Assembly: GCF_901709675.1 (NCBI RefSeq)
Contig: NC_051098.1
Location: 11,059,918 to 11,123,917 of the forward strand
DNA length: 64,000 nucleotides
Source: Syngnathus acus
Lineage: Eukaryota; Chordata; Actinopteri; Syngnathiformes; Syngnathidae
Reading direction: 5' to 3'
In this document: one piece after another, positions 1-11,299 of the stretch
How the letters are laid out: each line of letters starts with the position of its first letter
Position numbering within the stretch: position 1 is the stretch's first letter
Translations under genes and position numbers: made by a program
The notes under the pieces: model-generated
Seen by the model: only the letters and a program-made list of their open reading frames with translations
The model's database searches: none
Told to the model about the DNA's origin: nothing

Positions 1-928
1 GTTTTATATTACAGTAGTTTTACTCATGTATAATAATAAATACTATGTAAAAGCATATGGAGTCGACTTCGTCACTTTCTCTTTGTATTCAACTTGACTG
101 AAGAATAATCCTTGGTCAAGTAAATGTGTCAGGGACTTGCGAAGGTGTTTTTTTTTTTTTTTTTTCCACCAGACGATGGTGTGCAGGAAATTGAGCGCTG
201 TGGGTTGTAACAGTAAAAAAGACAAACAATTGCAAGGACAAAGAAATGGGAAGAAAGGAGACAATGCTCTTCCAGGAAAAGCTGTGTCTTATTGACTGCA
301 GTTGATGCGAGTTGCTCGACTGATGTCCTTTGTGAATTAGAGAGGATGGAAAGGGAAGTGTAGGACTAAATGTGGGAAGGTTAGCTATTTGAGGTGGGCT
401 TTCGGAGTGGAAAGAGGTTTGTAGGAGGGCAAACAAAACATGGCTTGGATGTATAAACAGAGAGAATAATTCCCGACCAATGTGGAGAAAACAGTGAGAG
501 CTCCTCAAATATGACGGAAATGTGCTTACCATTTTCTTTTTACTTTTCTTCTTCAGCCATCTATATAAGTGGCAGACAATGAAAGCGTCCCATACAAACG
601 TATATGCAAATTAACCAAGATAAATTACCTGTCCAGCAAAACCGCAAGCAGTTTTGCATCTCTCTAAAAACCTTTGTCTCACATCAGCAAACTCAGTTTG
701 GAAAAGGTCATGTTTTTGTTTGTTTCCGCTTCCATCTGTCTCTATTGTATTGCAATCGTGTTTTAATTATTTATTTATTTATAATCAACCCCGAAAGGTG
801 CACCACACTTTGGAATGGTCACTAGTCAATTAATGGCATACAAACATTTACACTCACTCGGGAAAACTGCACCTACAGACACAGACACATTTTTTCCAAA
901 CATTTTTATTGTCCCCGCAACAGGTTTA
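1..928. other. Upstream DNA, no gene seen
   Basis: AT-rich sequence with a T homopolymer at about 149-166. The open frames here are short, non-overlapping with any family I recognise, and begin at arbitrary codons. Nothing else is supported. Confidence 0.6.
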
Positions 929-929
929 C

Positions 930-995
930 TTTGATAATGATTTTTTTTCATTTTATTTGCTGCTGTAACCACCACTGTGGGATCAATAAAGTCTT
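930..995 (+). repeat. Probable LINE 3' tail remnant
   Basis: The stretch ends in GTGGGATCAATAAAGTC after a CTGCTGTAACC motif. This resembles the 3' end of fish Rex-type LINEs, which commonly end 'GGGATCAATAAAGT'. It also contains a polyadenylation hexamer (985-990). A genuine 3' end of an upstream gene is the alternative, but no coding sequence precedes it. Confidence 0.4.
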
Positions 996-2930
996 TTTCT
1001 TAATCTTTCCCTTTACTTGGCTCTCTAAGTGACTGAAAGTGGGTGACAGTCATATTAAAAAGATGTGAAACAATTAGTGCACTTGCTGTGAATCTCACAA
1101 CAATTATACTTCAATTAGCGTAGCCTACATTTGTCAACAAGAGAGCAATAGTCTCTTGTGTCTCTTTCAATTCTGTCTCACCCATGTTATGTGATATTGC
1201 ATGTTTTTTCCCCCCCGGTATTATACGCAGCAGACACTGACATTCAATAGTTGCTTTCCACATTGTGAAAAGACATATTTATATACATAAAGGGATATTT
1301 GTGAGCTCATTTGAGATCATAAGATCTAATTATTTATACTAAATGTATTTATTTATATAATATATATATTTTTATAATTATATTAAAATCAAAAGTATTG
1401 CTTAAAATTTGAAAAGATACTCAAGAAAAACCGTTAACATTCTTAATCTAAATTTGGAGTAACTGTACACAGACTTAACATTCAAGAATAGTATTAATTG
1501 TTATTTTTCACACACTGCAACAAAGAGATGACACAAATAGGTCAATAATTCCCACACGTTTTCAATTTGAAATTTTAGCGAGTCATTAACAGAATAAAAA
1601 TGGAATCCAAAATAAGAAATTGGACCGCAAACAATTCAGTATGTTTCAGCAAAACAATCAGACTGCACACAATCAGTCATTTTGATCTGTGTCGTGGGCT
1701 TACACTGACAGGAAACCAGCTAACAAGTCTGCAGAGACCGAACTAGAAAATCCTTAAGAGTTATCCTTCTTTCCCCTTCAGTCAGGCCAGATACTCAGGA
1801 GGGAAACCAAACATCCCTCAACAGGATAATACTCGCTTCAACAAGGTTGACAAGTTCTTCAAGATTGAAATTACTGCTCACAATAGGATGTTGTTCTGCG
1901 TGGAAAATAGGACTCCGAAAAGAGATCCGACTGTTTCACTGGGAGTGTTCAAACATCATGTCTTCTGGGTCACACATTCATTTGGGAAACATTAACAGGT
2001 TTTTACTGATGAGAGTCACGGTGTTGGTGCTAAAAGCATAAGCATAATGAGGAAAACAGTCATAAATCAAATTCTCTCAGCAGAGTCTAAGGTAATCAGT
2101 TGTGGGTCGGGTGGGACGCAAACCTTTGGGATGGAGTCACTAGAAATAGAAAGAAACGTTTTTATTCAGGACAGCGAAATGGCAAAAACTAGAGCTGCAA
2201 GACTCAATAGCAGAGTGCTGCCGTTTTCTGAGCCTTTTATATATGATGCATATTTGTGGTAACAGAGATGAAGGATTTATGTGATGAATGTAATTTGCAA
2301 CATCACAGCAATCTTATCTCATTTCTGTGTATAAATGAAGCCACTTTATGGACAAATTCAATGTAGAATAAACAGACGGATAGAGGTTGCATTCATTTAC
2401 GAGTACCTCATCACACTGTGTGTTATGACTACCTTACCGGGGGCTAAGTGTCTTGTGAGCTCAGGATGCGTATGATATTATTGGAGGAGCGTGACCTCAG
2501 CACTTGATCCCGATATCCCGAATCCAACCAAGCATAAACATCATTAAGTTCCATAGCTTGACTGGTACCGTTGTTTGTCATTAGAGTGCCCCTTGAGTTC
2601 CTTTCTCACTCTCTAGAGGTTTGACTTATCGGTATTTGTGACCTCTATAGGTGTCTCAAAATGACATTAACCTTAATTCAAGAAAGTGTCCATGTTTATG
2701 GGTTCCCCAGAGTATGGGAAATTAGTGAAAATTGGTAAAAAAAAAAGTGTGGGAAATATGTTTATTTCATTATACTACTAATCATAATTAAATTAATAGT
2801 ATGTGTAAAGCCTGTATATTCTCCGTTGCATTGACTACTAAAGCATACAGTTCTGTGCAAGAGTGATGTCATACAAGTGTATCAAACAATGTACAGATTT
2901 ATTATAATTTTTAATCTTAAATATCATTAT
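996..2930. other. Non-coding DNA, nothing recognised
   Basis: AT-rich single-copy-looking sequence. I see no exon, RNA gene or full repeat. Confidence 0.5.
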
Positions 2931-2937
2931 TGTACAA

Positions 2938-3016
2938 TTCTAAATGGGAATCGAACACACATTACCGACACCGAAGTCTAGAACGTTACCACTACGCCAT
3001 TTGTGGCTCATTGAAT
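2938..3016 (-). repeat. tRNA-derived SINE head
   Basis: On the minus strand the sequence has an A-box-like TGGCGTAGTGG and, about 35 nt later, a B-box GTTCGATTCCC, the layout of an RNA polymerase III internal promoter. The flanking bases do not form a tRNA acceptor stem, so this is more likely a SINE head or tRNA pseudogene than a working tRNA. Confidence 0.6.
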
Positions 3017-3020
3017 CAAG

Positions 3021-3930
3021 GCGCACTGTGTCGCTGTCCATGGTGCTGAAACGGCCACGCAATGGAGTGCTGAGACTTACGGTTCACATTTCGGTTCAAT
3101 TTTGTGCTTCTTAGCAAAGGCCATGTTGCTCTTGGTTCATTCGTTACGTTTATTTACTAGTGTTGCCGTTTTTTATTCTGCTAAAACAGTCGGCTAACTG
3201 CTCCGCGCTTTATCAACATTGATATTGTAGCTTGCAGCATTGTTGAGTCGCCACAAGGCCAACTGCTTGCTCTCATGGGTTGGATTTGGCCCACAGATCG
3301 CTAATCGGGGATGGCAGCAGTAGATTGTATCCATATATTCCCCGATCCATATCCAGATTCGACCGCTTGAGGCTTGACACAGACAAGTAAGGCTTTGCTG
3401 GAGGACCGAAACACAGTAGCAAAATTAATAGTGAACACACGTCGCGGCCAAGAGCTTTGAACTTTGGTGATGTGAATGTGCTCCATTCTGCAAAATCAAT
3501 CACAATGTTTGAATGAAAGTCAGCAAAGTGAAGGATTTTGTATGAAAGCTTTTATGTACACTTTTAGAAAATTTCAAAATTATACACACAAAAACGCTTT
3601 TCCTTATTCCATTTATGTTCTGTATTTGCATGTCCCATTGTTTCTGGCAAAACTATTAGTGGCACGAGCTAATGGAAAAACATTTCTTTCTACAAATGCA
3701 TTAAATAACAGAATTATTCATTACACACAATCAACAGCAGAAAGTATTGCATAATAAGGAATTTTGCAATTGCATCCTTAATTGCCAGCAAACTCCACCC
3801 ATCAGGAACCGGAAAAAAAACTGTCGAAGTGACAAACAGAAAACATTGGCATTGAATTGAAGAGTGCCTATATCTCCTGAAGGTGAATATCAAGAGATCT
3901 AAACTCATAAATTATTCATAACTGTATTTT
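3021..3930. other. Non-coding DNA upstream of exon 1a
   Basis: No exon or RNA gene recognised. It would be part of the distal promoter region of exon 1a. Confidence 0.5.
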
Positions 3931-3933
3931 ATT

Positions 3934-3975
3934 AGGGCAGCGCAGTGGCACGTGGGGTTAGTACATCTTCAACCG
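3934..3975 (+). repeat. Fragment of a fish SINE-like repeat head
   Basis: GGGCAGCGCAGTGGCACG followed by GGGGTTAGTACATCT resembles the head of the abundant fish element that begins GGGCGGCACGGTGG and has GTTAGCACGTCTGCC. Only the first ~40 bp are recognisable. A longer, related copy lies at 46131-46281. Confidence 0.5.
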
Positions 3976-4079
3976 CCTTTGGTGACACGATGATACTTTC
4001 AGACACATGATATGATGCCTGACAAGGATGAATAAAGTGACTACTTAGACGCACAAGCACGCGCACGAGCACAAAAATC

Positions 4080-4289
4080 CAAAGAGCCGTGTTCCGGTAG
4101 AGGTCGCTAACATCTCAGTGTATGTGAAGGCACCACAGGAAGAAGTGACAGACTCCAGTCCAGTTGGGCTTTTTGTCTCTGCTGCTCTCACTCTCGGTTG
4201 CAACATTTTTGTCTCTGCTGGAAATTACCCTCTGAAGAAGGAACATCGTCGGCTGAGCGCGGAGCTTTCGGACCGGAGCAGTTTACATC
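4080..4289 (+). promoter_or_regulatory. lsamp: Presumed 5' leader and proximal promoter of lsamp exon 1a
   Basis: This is the roughly 210 bp before ATG 4290. It is more GC-balanced than the flanks and holds pyrimidine-rich stretches around 4170-4230. I see no convincing TATA box. The transcription start cannot be placed from sequence, and further upstream non-coding exons are possible. A SINE scrap ends just upstream (about 3975). Confidence 0.45.
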
Positions 4290-4353
4290 ATGCCTTACCT
4301 GTGGATACACTCAATATGGATTTCCGGGGTCGCTATCCTCTTTGGATTTCAAG
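4290..4353 (+). CDS. lsamp: lsamp alternative first coding exon 1a (signal peptide)
   Basis: This is the coding part of one of two alternative first exons of the IgLON adhesion molecule LSAMP, a GPI-anchored neuronal surface glycoprotein that guides axon and synapse formation in vertebrates. ATG 4290 has A at -3 and opens 21 codons reading MPYLWIHSIWISGVAILFGFQ, plus the first base of a split Gly codon. From memory, mammalian isoform 1a starts MRTYWLHSVWVLGFF; W5, H7, S8, W10 and G13 coincide. The stretch from I9 to F20 is hydrophobic, as in a secretory signal peptide. The exon leaves in phase 1, matching the internal acceptor at 58190, where the fused product reads ...[11 protein letters not shown]. 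An in-frame stop at 4374-4376 limits the exon. The three GT dinucleotides before it (4301, 4329, 4364) give phases 2, 0 and 2, so none can serve as donor. Identification rests on this motif match plus phase logic; transcript evidence is not available here. Confidence 0.85.
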
Positions 4354-4359
4354 GCAAGA
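4354..4359 (+). promoter_or_regulatory. lsamp: Non-canonical GC splice donor of exon 1a
   Basis: The exon/intron border reads CAAG|GCAAGA. GC-AG introns are a known minor class spliced by the major spliceosome, and their donors usually compensate for the C with strong U1 pairing around it (AG|GCAAGT). This site fits at all positions except the last. No GT of the correct phase exists before the in-frame stop at 4374, so this is the only donor I can reconcile with a 1a-to-1b splice. Confidence 0.78.
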
Positions 4360-4609
4360 AATCGTTTTGCTTTTAATCTCTGTATTTATTTCTTAACGCT
4401 TTTTTTACAAGGAAATACTGTAGTGTTGTTCTTAGAGGGGAAACATAACGCCAGGGATGTTTGTTGTTGCATGTGATTCGAATTTCAAAAGGTGCATAAG
4501 TGACTTCGGTTCATGTAAAAACACCTGTCAGAAAGTCCCGCTGTTGGAACTGCTGACTTCATTCTGCTTCATGAGCTGCAGGCTGGCTTGAAACAAAAGT
4601 TGCACACGT

Positions 4610-4770
4610 ACAGTAGTGTGTGTGTGTGGATATGTGAGCGTGCACGCGGGTCCCAGTGCGCGCGCGTGCACGCACGTCTCTGTATGACTGATATTATGCA
4701 AGTGGACTTGCAGATTTGTGTTCAGAGAGAGGGAGAGAAAATGCGCGTGCGTGCGCGACGCGTGCTGCAT
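4610..4770. repeat. GT/CG alternating purine-pyrimidine tract
   Basis: Two clusters (about 4614-4675 and 4740-4768) consist of GT, GC and CA steps, including GCGCGCGCGTGCACGCACG. Alternating CG/CA steps favour Z-DNA. The CpG density is unusual for this AT-rich window, and the tract lies about 260 bp downstream of the exon 1a donor. Confidence 0.6.
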
Positions 4771-4774
4771 ACTC

Positions 4775-6750
4775 TTTGTACAAGAAATGTACGTTATCTG
4801 AATGGCACTCACATACCTCTGTCAAGGCTGAATAATTCCACTTAATCACTTAACTGCATCTGCCCATATCGCTATGTATGTTTGTATGTCATAATTCATA
4901 TTTATATATTACCCACCTGGTGAAAATGCACTCAAAAGAGGGAGTTGGATTTGCATAAAAAGGATGGACACAGTCACAATCTCCAATGATTTTATTTTAT
5001 GCATTATTCATGTGGGTGGTCGATGATTTGTGTCTGCAATCAATGTGCATACTGTTAAAAATTGTAAATTGAACAGATGTATTTTTGTGTTTAATTGTTT
5101 TGTGATCAATGACATCATTGATCTATTGGGCAAATTATGACAGATCACTCGATCAGTGATTTTGCATAAAGAGCATCCACGTCGATTCTGCACCCCAAAT
5201 TTAGTCTCAACATGCCCAACCTTCATCCTGAAATTTTGCAAAAATTAGTTTTTGATCTTATCTATAATCGAGCTGACTATAAGAATACCAACAGAATACA
5301 AATTAATGAAACCATTTAGCTAAAATGTGGAAAACAACTAAAGTGAAAATAAGTCTTTTGGTTTGTGTAATTAAATGCCAGCAATTACGCATTGAGTAAT
5401 GTTGGGGCACCGGCAACACATTGATGGATAGTGTTGGGACTTTAGACTTAATAAAATAAATGGTGACTGAAGCAGGTGTGGATCTGATAGAAACACAATA
5501 ATCAATCGAATTCCTGAACTCGTGTAATCGGAAAAGCCTACGTGGCAGGATTACCAACTGGTTGGTGCTCTCAAGCAAGCAAACCAGCACTAAGTCCTGG
5601 TCCAGATCCTGGAAGTCAGGTTGGACTTCTTCGCCCCCCCTCCCTCCCTGTTTCTCATATATCTTTGGAAAATTAATTGCCTTCTACTGCCCTATACCAT
5701 CATGTATAGTTATTTGCCTTCAGGTTCTGCTTAAGTCTATTATTTCATTTGAATTCACTTGGAACTTTAGCTGTTTATGTCAGAGGGCTAGAGAATGCGA
5801 AGGGGCGGGGTCAGGGGTGGGGTAATGAATATCACAGGAAATACAATCCACACCACAAAAGATTCTGCCAAGATCACTTTTAGGATCATCAGATAATCAG
5901 GATTCACCAATTTTGGTCGGAAGGGGAATACGGTTCAAAATCGACTAGATTATCTTTAAGTATGTATGGCTGCGAAAAGATTTTTGAGATAGGAGGGATC
6001 AGAGGTTAAATTTGTGATTTTACCGCAAATCACTGATTGGCTTCACGGCAGTCATAATTCTGCAAATTTTTTTGTTAGCTTGTTTCTAATTAGATTTTTT
6101 TTGTTCAATATAAAATGTAATGGTTTGAAAGTATTCCAGTCATCTTGAATACTTTACATTTAGATTGAAAGATCCAAATCATTCCAAAAAAAAAGAATAT
6201 GCTGATCAAAGGCATTTATCAAGATCACTCAGAGTACAACAGACAGAATACAGCAGTAAACGAGTCTTTAGACTCATCCATGGATTTTATTTTATTTTTT
6301 CTCGTCAGATTGATGATCCATGAAGAAGACATGGTGCGTGAGACAGTTTGCTTTGGTTCAGAAAGACACTTCAGACATAATTGTCACCATTTACAATCAC
6401 ATTCGCTATTGATCTTGTAGCCACAACATTGCTAGTGGATGTTGTAGCACATAAATTACTTGGCCCGATTTGTATTGGATTCTATTGTTAACTATAAAGA
6501 CGTGGGAAGGTACTTTATGAGAAAACTTTTTTTTTTTTTGTGCAAAACCAATTTGCATAATTGATACAACTTTCACAGTTGGTTGCTTTTGAAACATTAC
6601 AGTAAAACTATCAAACGTCAGATTACATTTTCTTGCATTGCCGAGATGCATCAGTGTCTTTATGTGGCTCTTTACTGCCGCAATGCATGTTGATGGTCGG
6701 CATAAATTAATGGCTTCCTGTCTATGCCTTTGTCTAACTTTAAGTACTAT
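4775..6750. other. Intron DNA, nothing recognised
   Basis: AT-rich sequence with a short C/T run at 5633-5650 and small G-rich patches near 5800. No gene or full repeat seen. Confidence 0.5.
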
Positions 6751-6756
6751 CCCCGA

Positions 6757-6835
6757 GGGCTGAACGATTTTAGGGAGAGACTGAATTGCAATTTTTCTGA
6801 CATTGAATTCGATTCGATTAACGATTTTCTTCAAA
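6757..6835 (+). repeat. Decayed interspersed repeat fragment
   Basis: CCGAGGGCTGAACGATTTTAGG, followed by an AATTGCAATTTTTCTGAC stretch and CGATTCGATTAACGATTTT, resembles the 'GGGCTGAACGATT' repeat common in fish genomes, probably a DNA transposon end. Only one end is visible. Confidence 0.4.
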
Positions 6836-7089
6836 CTTACCTTCAGTGCAATTTTTACATGAGGCTGTGTAAGGGAGGCATGCAGTCATTTTTTAAAGCT
6901 TTTTGTTGTTTAAAAAAAAATGGTTAAAAAAAAGAAGACCTAATAATTTGATTATTAAAGCACATTTTGGTGGATCTTTCTCTGAAGAAAGGGCTATCAT
7001 TTTTTTTCCAATCATCTAGTCTGATGACAGTCTTTCAGTACCCTGCTGTTTACTTTTGGCGGAAGGCAGACGTGTTCTTTTTTGAGATG

Positions 7090-7127
7090 TCTCTCTCTCT
7101 CTCGCTCTCTCGCTCTCTCTCTCTCTG

Positions 7128-7160
<33 letters not shown>

Positions 7161-7427
7161 GTCTCTCTCTCTGTCTCTGTCTCTCTCTCTGTCTCTGTCT
7201 CTGTCTCTGTCTCTCTCTCTGTCTCTCTCTCTGTCTCTGTCTCTCGCTCTCTCTCTCTGTCTCTGTCTCTCTGTCTCTCTCTTTCTCTCTGACTCTCTCT
7301 CTCTCTCTCTGACTCTCTCTGACTCTCTCTGACTCTCTCTCTCTCTCTCTGACTCTCTCTCTCTCTCTCTGACTCTCTCTCTGACTCTCTGACTCTCTCT
7401 CACTCTGACTCTCTCTCTCTCCCTCTT
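7090..7427. repeat. CT-rich microsatellite with GACTCTCT and CTGTCT variants
   Basis: About 340 bp of (CT)n interrupted by a CTGT variant in the left two thirds and a GACTCTCT variant in the right third. The periodic variants suggest stepwise expansion of variant-bearing units. The open frames across it in several frames are low-complexity artefacts (Arg/Glu and Ser/Leu alternations). Confidence 0.95.
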
Positions 7428-7429
7428 TG

Positions 7430-9015
7430 CACATAGTTGCATTATTTCCTAGTTTCCACTTGATTGTTCCTCACCAGTGTCTAATCTCAGAGTTTGAACG
7501 ATGAACAGATTAGGGATTTGAGTCTAAAAGAGTCAATGATTTTTTTTTTACAAAATGACACTTGTCACATTGGCAATGTCGGAGGAAAATAGGTAGTTAC
7601 TTTAGATGAGCTCAGCCACTCTGAAGTACAAACAAAACATCTAGCTTCTGATGAATGTTAATGAGTTTGCGTCCGCTTAGAATGAATGCCTTCAAGTTTT
7701 TTTGTCAAGTGGCTTTTATGGTGCTTATTAGCAGCACGGTATTAAACTGGGTTCACCTGATGAATGAGCCAGTTGTGTTTGTAGCGTTTTATTTTTATTA
7801 ATTATTTTGTTTCAAATATGTATTGCCAATATATTGAACCAAAGTCACAAATGCATATAGATTTTATTTTTATAATTATTGTTTTTATAGTTGATTCCTA
7901 GGGACAAAAGATGATTCCTCTATAGTTCATTGTTGGACGTTCAAATAATGAACTCCATTTCTGCAGAGTATTGTTGAGTAATTAGACACTGAATTTCTGT
8001 AGACGAAAGGTTGTTTAATTGGATTACAGGATTAAAGGTATTTAATAGTTTTTGTGTGTTCAACCATACATGCACATATCTGGATTTTATTCATTTCATT
8101 CCAACAGCTAATATAGTAACTCACTCATGCTGATGGATTCTCATTCTCATAAATGAAACGAATGTACCTATGTGAGTTTTATTTTTGTTTGCTCCCAATT
8201 GTACTTAAAAAATGCTTTTGCAGCAATTGCATTCACATTTGACACAACGAGAGTCAAGTGATGGTGAACAAATCCTGTGGGAAAATTTCTGGACATCTGG
8301 ATGTAATGTAATCAATTTTTAACCAAACACAGTGACACTTTTTTTAATTTTCTTCTGGAAACATCCAACTGTGAATGCAATTGGGAGTGCATCGCTAGAC
8401 ATCGCAATAATGTGGATACTGCTTTACTAAACAAACAGAAAAATACAATACTGTATATAAATAGCGCTTCTATGGATGCTGGGCAAATGTCAACTCGCGT
8501 TATTAAACTTTAATTCTTAGGGCCTGATTTTAAATTGAAAGGGACACTGAAAGGGCGGGTATTGTCCGATCGTACAGTTAAACCTACCCTGGTAATTCTT
8601 ATTGATAGTTATCACTATTATTAGGACACTGCTTTAATAAATGTGAATAAAATAAAAATAAAATAAAAACAGATGCATACTACTAACGTGTTTTTTTCTG
8701 AATGCAGTCATCAATATGAATTTGTATGCATGCAAAAATGTGTAATCATAACGAGATAAATCAACATCAGGAAGTTCGTAATGATGATTTAAAATGGGAT
8801 TAATTATATTTGGAATAATCCAACAATCTGTCATGAATCTGATGATTATTCAAAGATTTGACACAAGTAACTGGATTAGAAGCTTTGTGGAAAATAAAAG
8901 TAGAAAATGTGATTAATCACATTTAATTGCAGAAAAATCTCAATTACGTTCTAATTTCTGTAAAAGGGTTGGACTAATAATAAAAGTAATACAAGTAATA
9001 ATGATAATAATAATA
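7430..9015. other. Intron DNA, nothing recognised
   Basis: AT-rich, no gene or repeat I can name. Confidence 0.5.
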
Positions 9016-9017
9016 AT

Positions 9018-9092
9018 CTTTCTCTCTCTCTCCCCCCTTCTTTCCCTCTCTCTCTCGCTCGCTCTTGCTTTCGCCCTCTTTCGCTCTCTTTC
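9018..9092. repeat. TC-rich low-complexity tract
   Basis: Imperfect (CT)n/(TTCTC)n following a short (ATAA)n stretch at 9000-9016. Confidence 0.85.
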
Positions 9093-9094
9093 TG

Positions 9095-11000
9095 TGCAAC
9101 ATCTGCTGAATAGTTCAACTGAAGCCAAATCTGGAGCGTTGGGGGTAGTTTCAGTCTATAGTTTGATACGTGCCATGTGTGTAGAACTTCAGCACATCTG
9201 TAGAAGAGCCTAGGATGTTCTGTCCTGATACTACTCGGCTGCTATTTCTTTTGTGCTTTACTGTATTCTTCAGAATCCACCGTCCTAGAACTCATGAGTA
9301 ATTAATTTGTATTGTTCCACGTGGAGTATGTGTCTATGGAATAACTCAGACGACTTTATAAAAATACATTTTGCAACCTTTTTACTGCTTGAAATGAGAC
9401 AATAGTGTAGTCTCATAGTGTGTTTCATTCACCAGACAATAAAATGGTAATTAGTTAATGCTGCTGAATTAAGTTTGTTAGATGGCTTTAATATCATTAT
9501 AGAACAACTATTTGTATTTTCTTTTCATGTGATCACTAGTAGTGGTTTAATGGCCTGACTGATTCAGCCGGCAAGTTTCAGTGCTAAAGTAAATGTACGT
9601 ACGTGTGACACTTAACTGTAACAAACGTTTGGACTGACAGCTATGTTTCCGCTATTTAACGCAAGTTGTGGGTAATTAGTTTGTCAGTTTAGTCCCTGAG
9701 TAGAGGTTTGAGAGGTCAATAGACCGAGGGTCTCCGCTCGCTCGTCTGACAGGTTTTATATGAGCTGTCACTCCACAACCTTATTTTCATCTGTCAATTT
9801 CTTCTGCTTCTTGGATGTCAATCTCCTCTCACACACACTTACATGCACACACACTACGCACAAACGCAGCTGTCATGGTAGAAAAGTGGTCATTTGGAAA
9901 TAGACTGTAATAATAGCTGTCAGTCTACTTGCCTTCATATCACTTAACAATTCGCTTTACACTTCCGACATTTACCTTTTCTTCCATAAGTGAGTCCACT
10001 GTGGCGCTTATGAGACCATATTGTGTTTTTTGTTTTTAACGAATCTGATGGATAGAGAATGGTGGTGTTCATTTGATTAAGCTATCAAAATCCTGGCCCA
10101 AACCAAAAGTAGATAAACCACTGGGAAAGCTGACTCAGGGTTGTCATGGTGGTGCTTCTTTCAAAAAGAAGGGAAGAAGAAGAATGCCTTTATTGTTATT
10201 CTCCAACTGGTATACAATGAGATATATAGGTAGATGGATGGATAGACCGGATCGACAGATAGTTATTTTCTAAAGAGGAAAAGGGTGACTCTTGGCTCCC
10301 TGTTGTGCTGCAAACTGCAAATTAGGCTTTAATTAAGAAGACTAATGAAGCATGCCAGAGAGATTGAAACCCGCCCAATCCTGGTTTATCAAGAGCTTTC
10401 TAATAATTGTTGCGAATTTGAAATGGCAGTCATGCATGATTTTGATACATATGCTTATTAAATATCAGTCTATTTTTTTCTGGGTAAAGTTAATGAATGT
10501 TTTTTAATTGACCAAACTGGCAGTTTTGAAAGAATAGAGACAGCTGGGAAGACATTTGGTTCAACCAATTCATTCTCAGCAAAGGCAGAATGTGTTTTCA
10601 CAAGAGATTCCTAAACCACAAGTACACAAACAGATTTCATAGAGAAGTACTTTTGGATACAGTAGAGCACGCAGACTTGATCCTGACACATTTGATTCAT
10701 TAATTTGAAGAAATAATGGCAAAAATCAAGAATGTGAATCATCAATGTGATTAATAATGTGAAGTGGTGCAGTAACCAAGCGCACTGAGGTGACTTTGTA
10801 GCGGGGACGTGGTTTGCATTTTTTCCCCCCTATACTTTGATTCCATACTCGATTCCAGTTTTGAGAGGGCAGAAATTGCTTTTCCTGGTAATCGCTGTGG
10901 GTAAGTTGAAATGCAGGCTTTCATAAATTGCGACACGTCACATGGAAAATCAAAGTCTATCGCAACCTTCTGCTCTTTTCGCCTTATGGTGTGCAGACAG
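9095..11000. other. Intron DNA, nothing recognised
   Basis: Contains a minor GATG/GATA patch near 10228-10262. No coding or RNA feature seen. Confidence 0.5.
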
Positions 11001-11001
11001 T

Positions 11002-11295
11002 ATTTTCCTTATTCAGTGCAGAGAGGCTGAAATTCCAACAATTTTAAATGAATCACGATCTCAAAACGATTAATCAGCTGTCAAAATATTTATCGATTAA
11101 TCTGATAATCGATTTTCGATTTATCGTTGCATCGCTACAAAAATTTCCTAATTTTCCTTATTTAGTGCTGAGAGGCTGAAATTCCGAGCATTTGGACATA
11201 TTTAAATGAATCACCATTTCAAAACGTTTATTCAGTTGTCAAAATAATTATCGATTAATCTGATAACCAATTAATCGTTGCATCGCTACAAAAAC
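11002..11295 (+). repeat. Tandem duplication of a ~140-bp unit, two diverged copies
   Basis: Copy 1 (about 11002-11142) and copy 2 (about 11151-11295) both run from ATTTTCCTTATT through GAGAGGCTGAAATTCC, TTTAAATGAATCAC and TATCGATTAATCTGATAA to CGTTGCATCGCTACAAAAA. The right part resembles the fish repeat rich in ATCGATTAATCG motifs. Copies differ by substitutions and small indels. Confidence 0.85.
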
Positions 11296-11299
11296 GATT

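Noticed and set aside
985-990. Polyadenylation signal of an upstream gene
   Set aside because: No coding sequence upstream in the window; the surrounding motif fits a LINE tail better.
2938-3016. Functional tRNA gene
   Set aside because: A- and B-box are present but no acceptor stem forms, so it is treated as a SINE head.
4364-4365. GT donor at 4364 for exon 1a
   Set aside because: Phase 2, which would put exon 1b' out of frame, and the context ATC|GTTTTG is poor.
4118-4476. Two longer open frames overlapping exon 1a
   Set aside because: They are in other frames, begin at non-ATG codons or inside the leader, and match nothing; the 21-codon lsamp frame explains the region.
6406-6834. 142-codon minus-strand open frame
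   Set aside because: No domain or composition bias of a real protein; contains a translated poly-A run and part of a decayed repeat.
7012-7442. Long open frames of Arg/Glu/Ser repeats and Ser/Leu repeats
   Set aside because: They are translations of the CT microsatellite in several frames, with no non-repetitive coding sequence attached.
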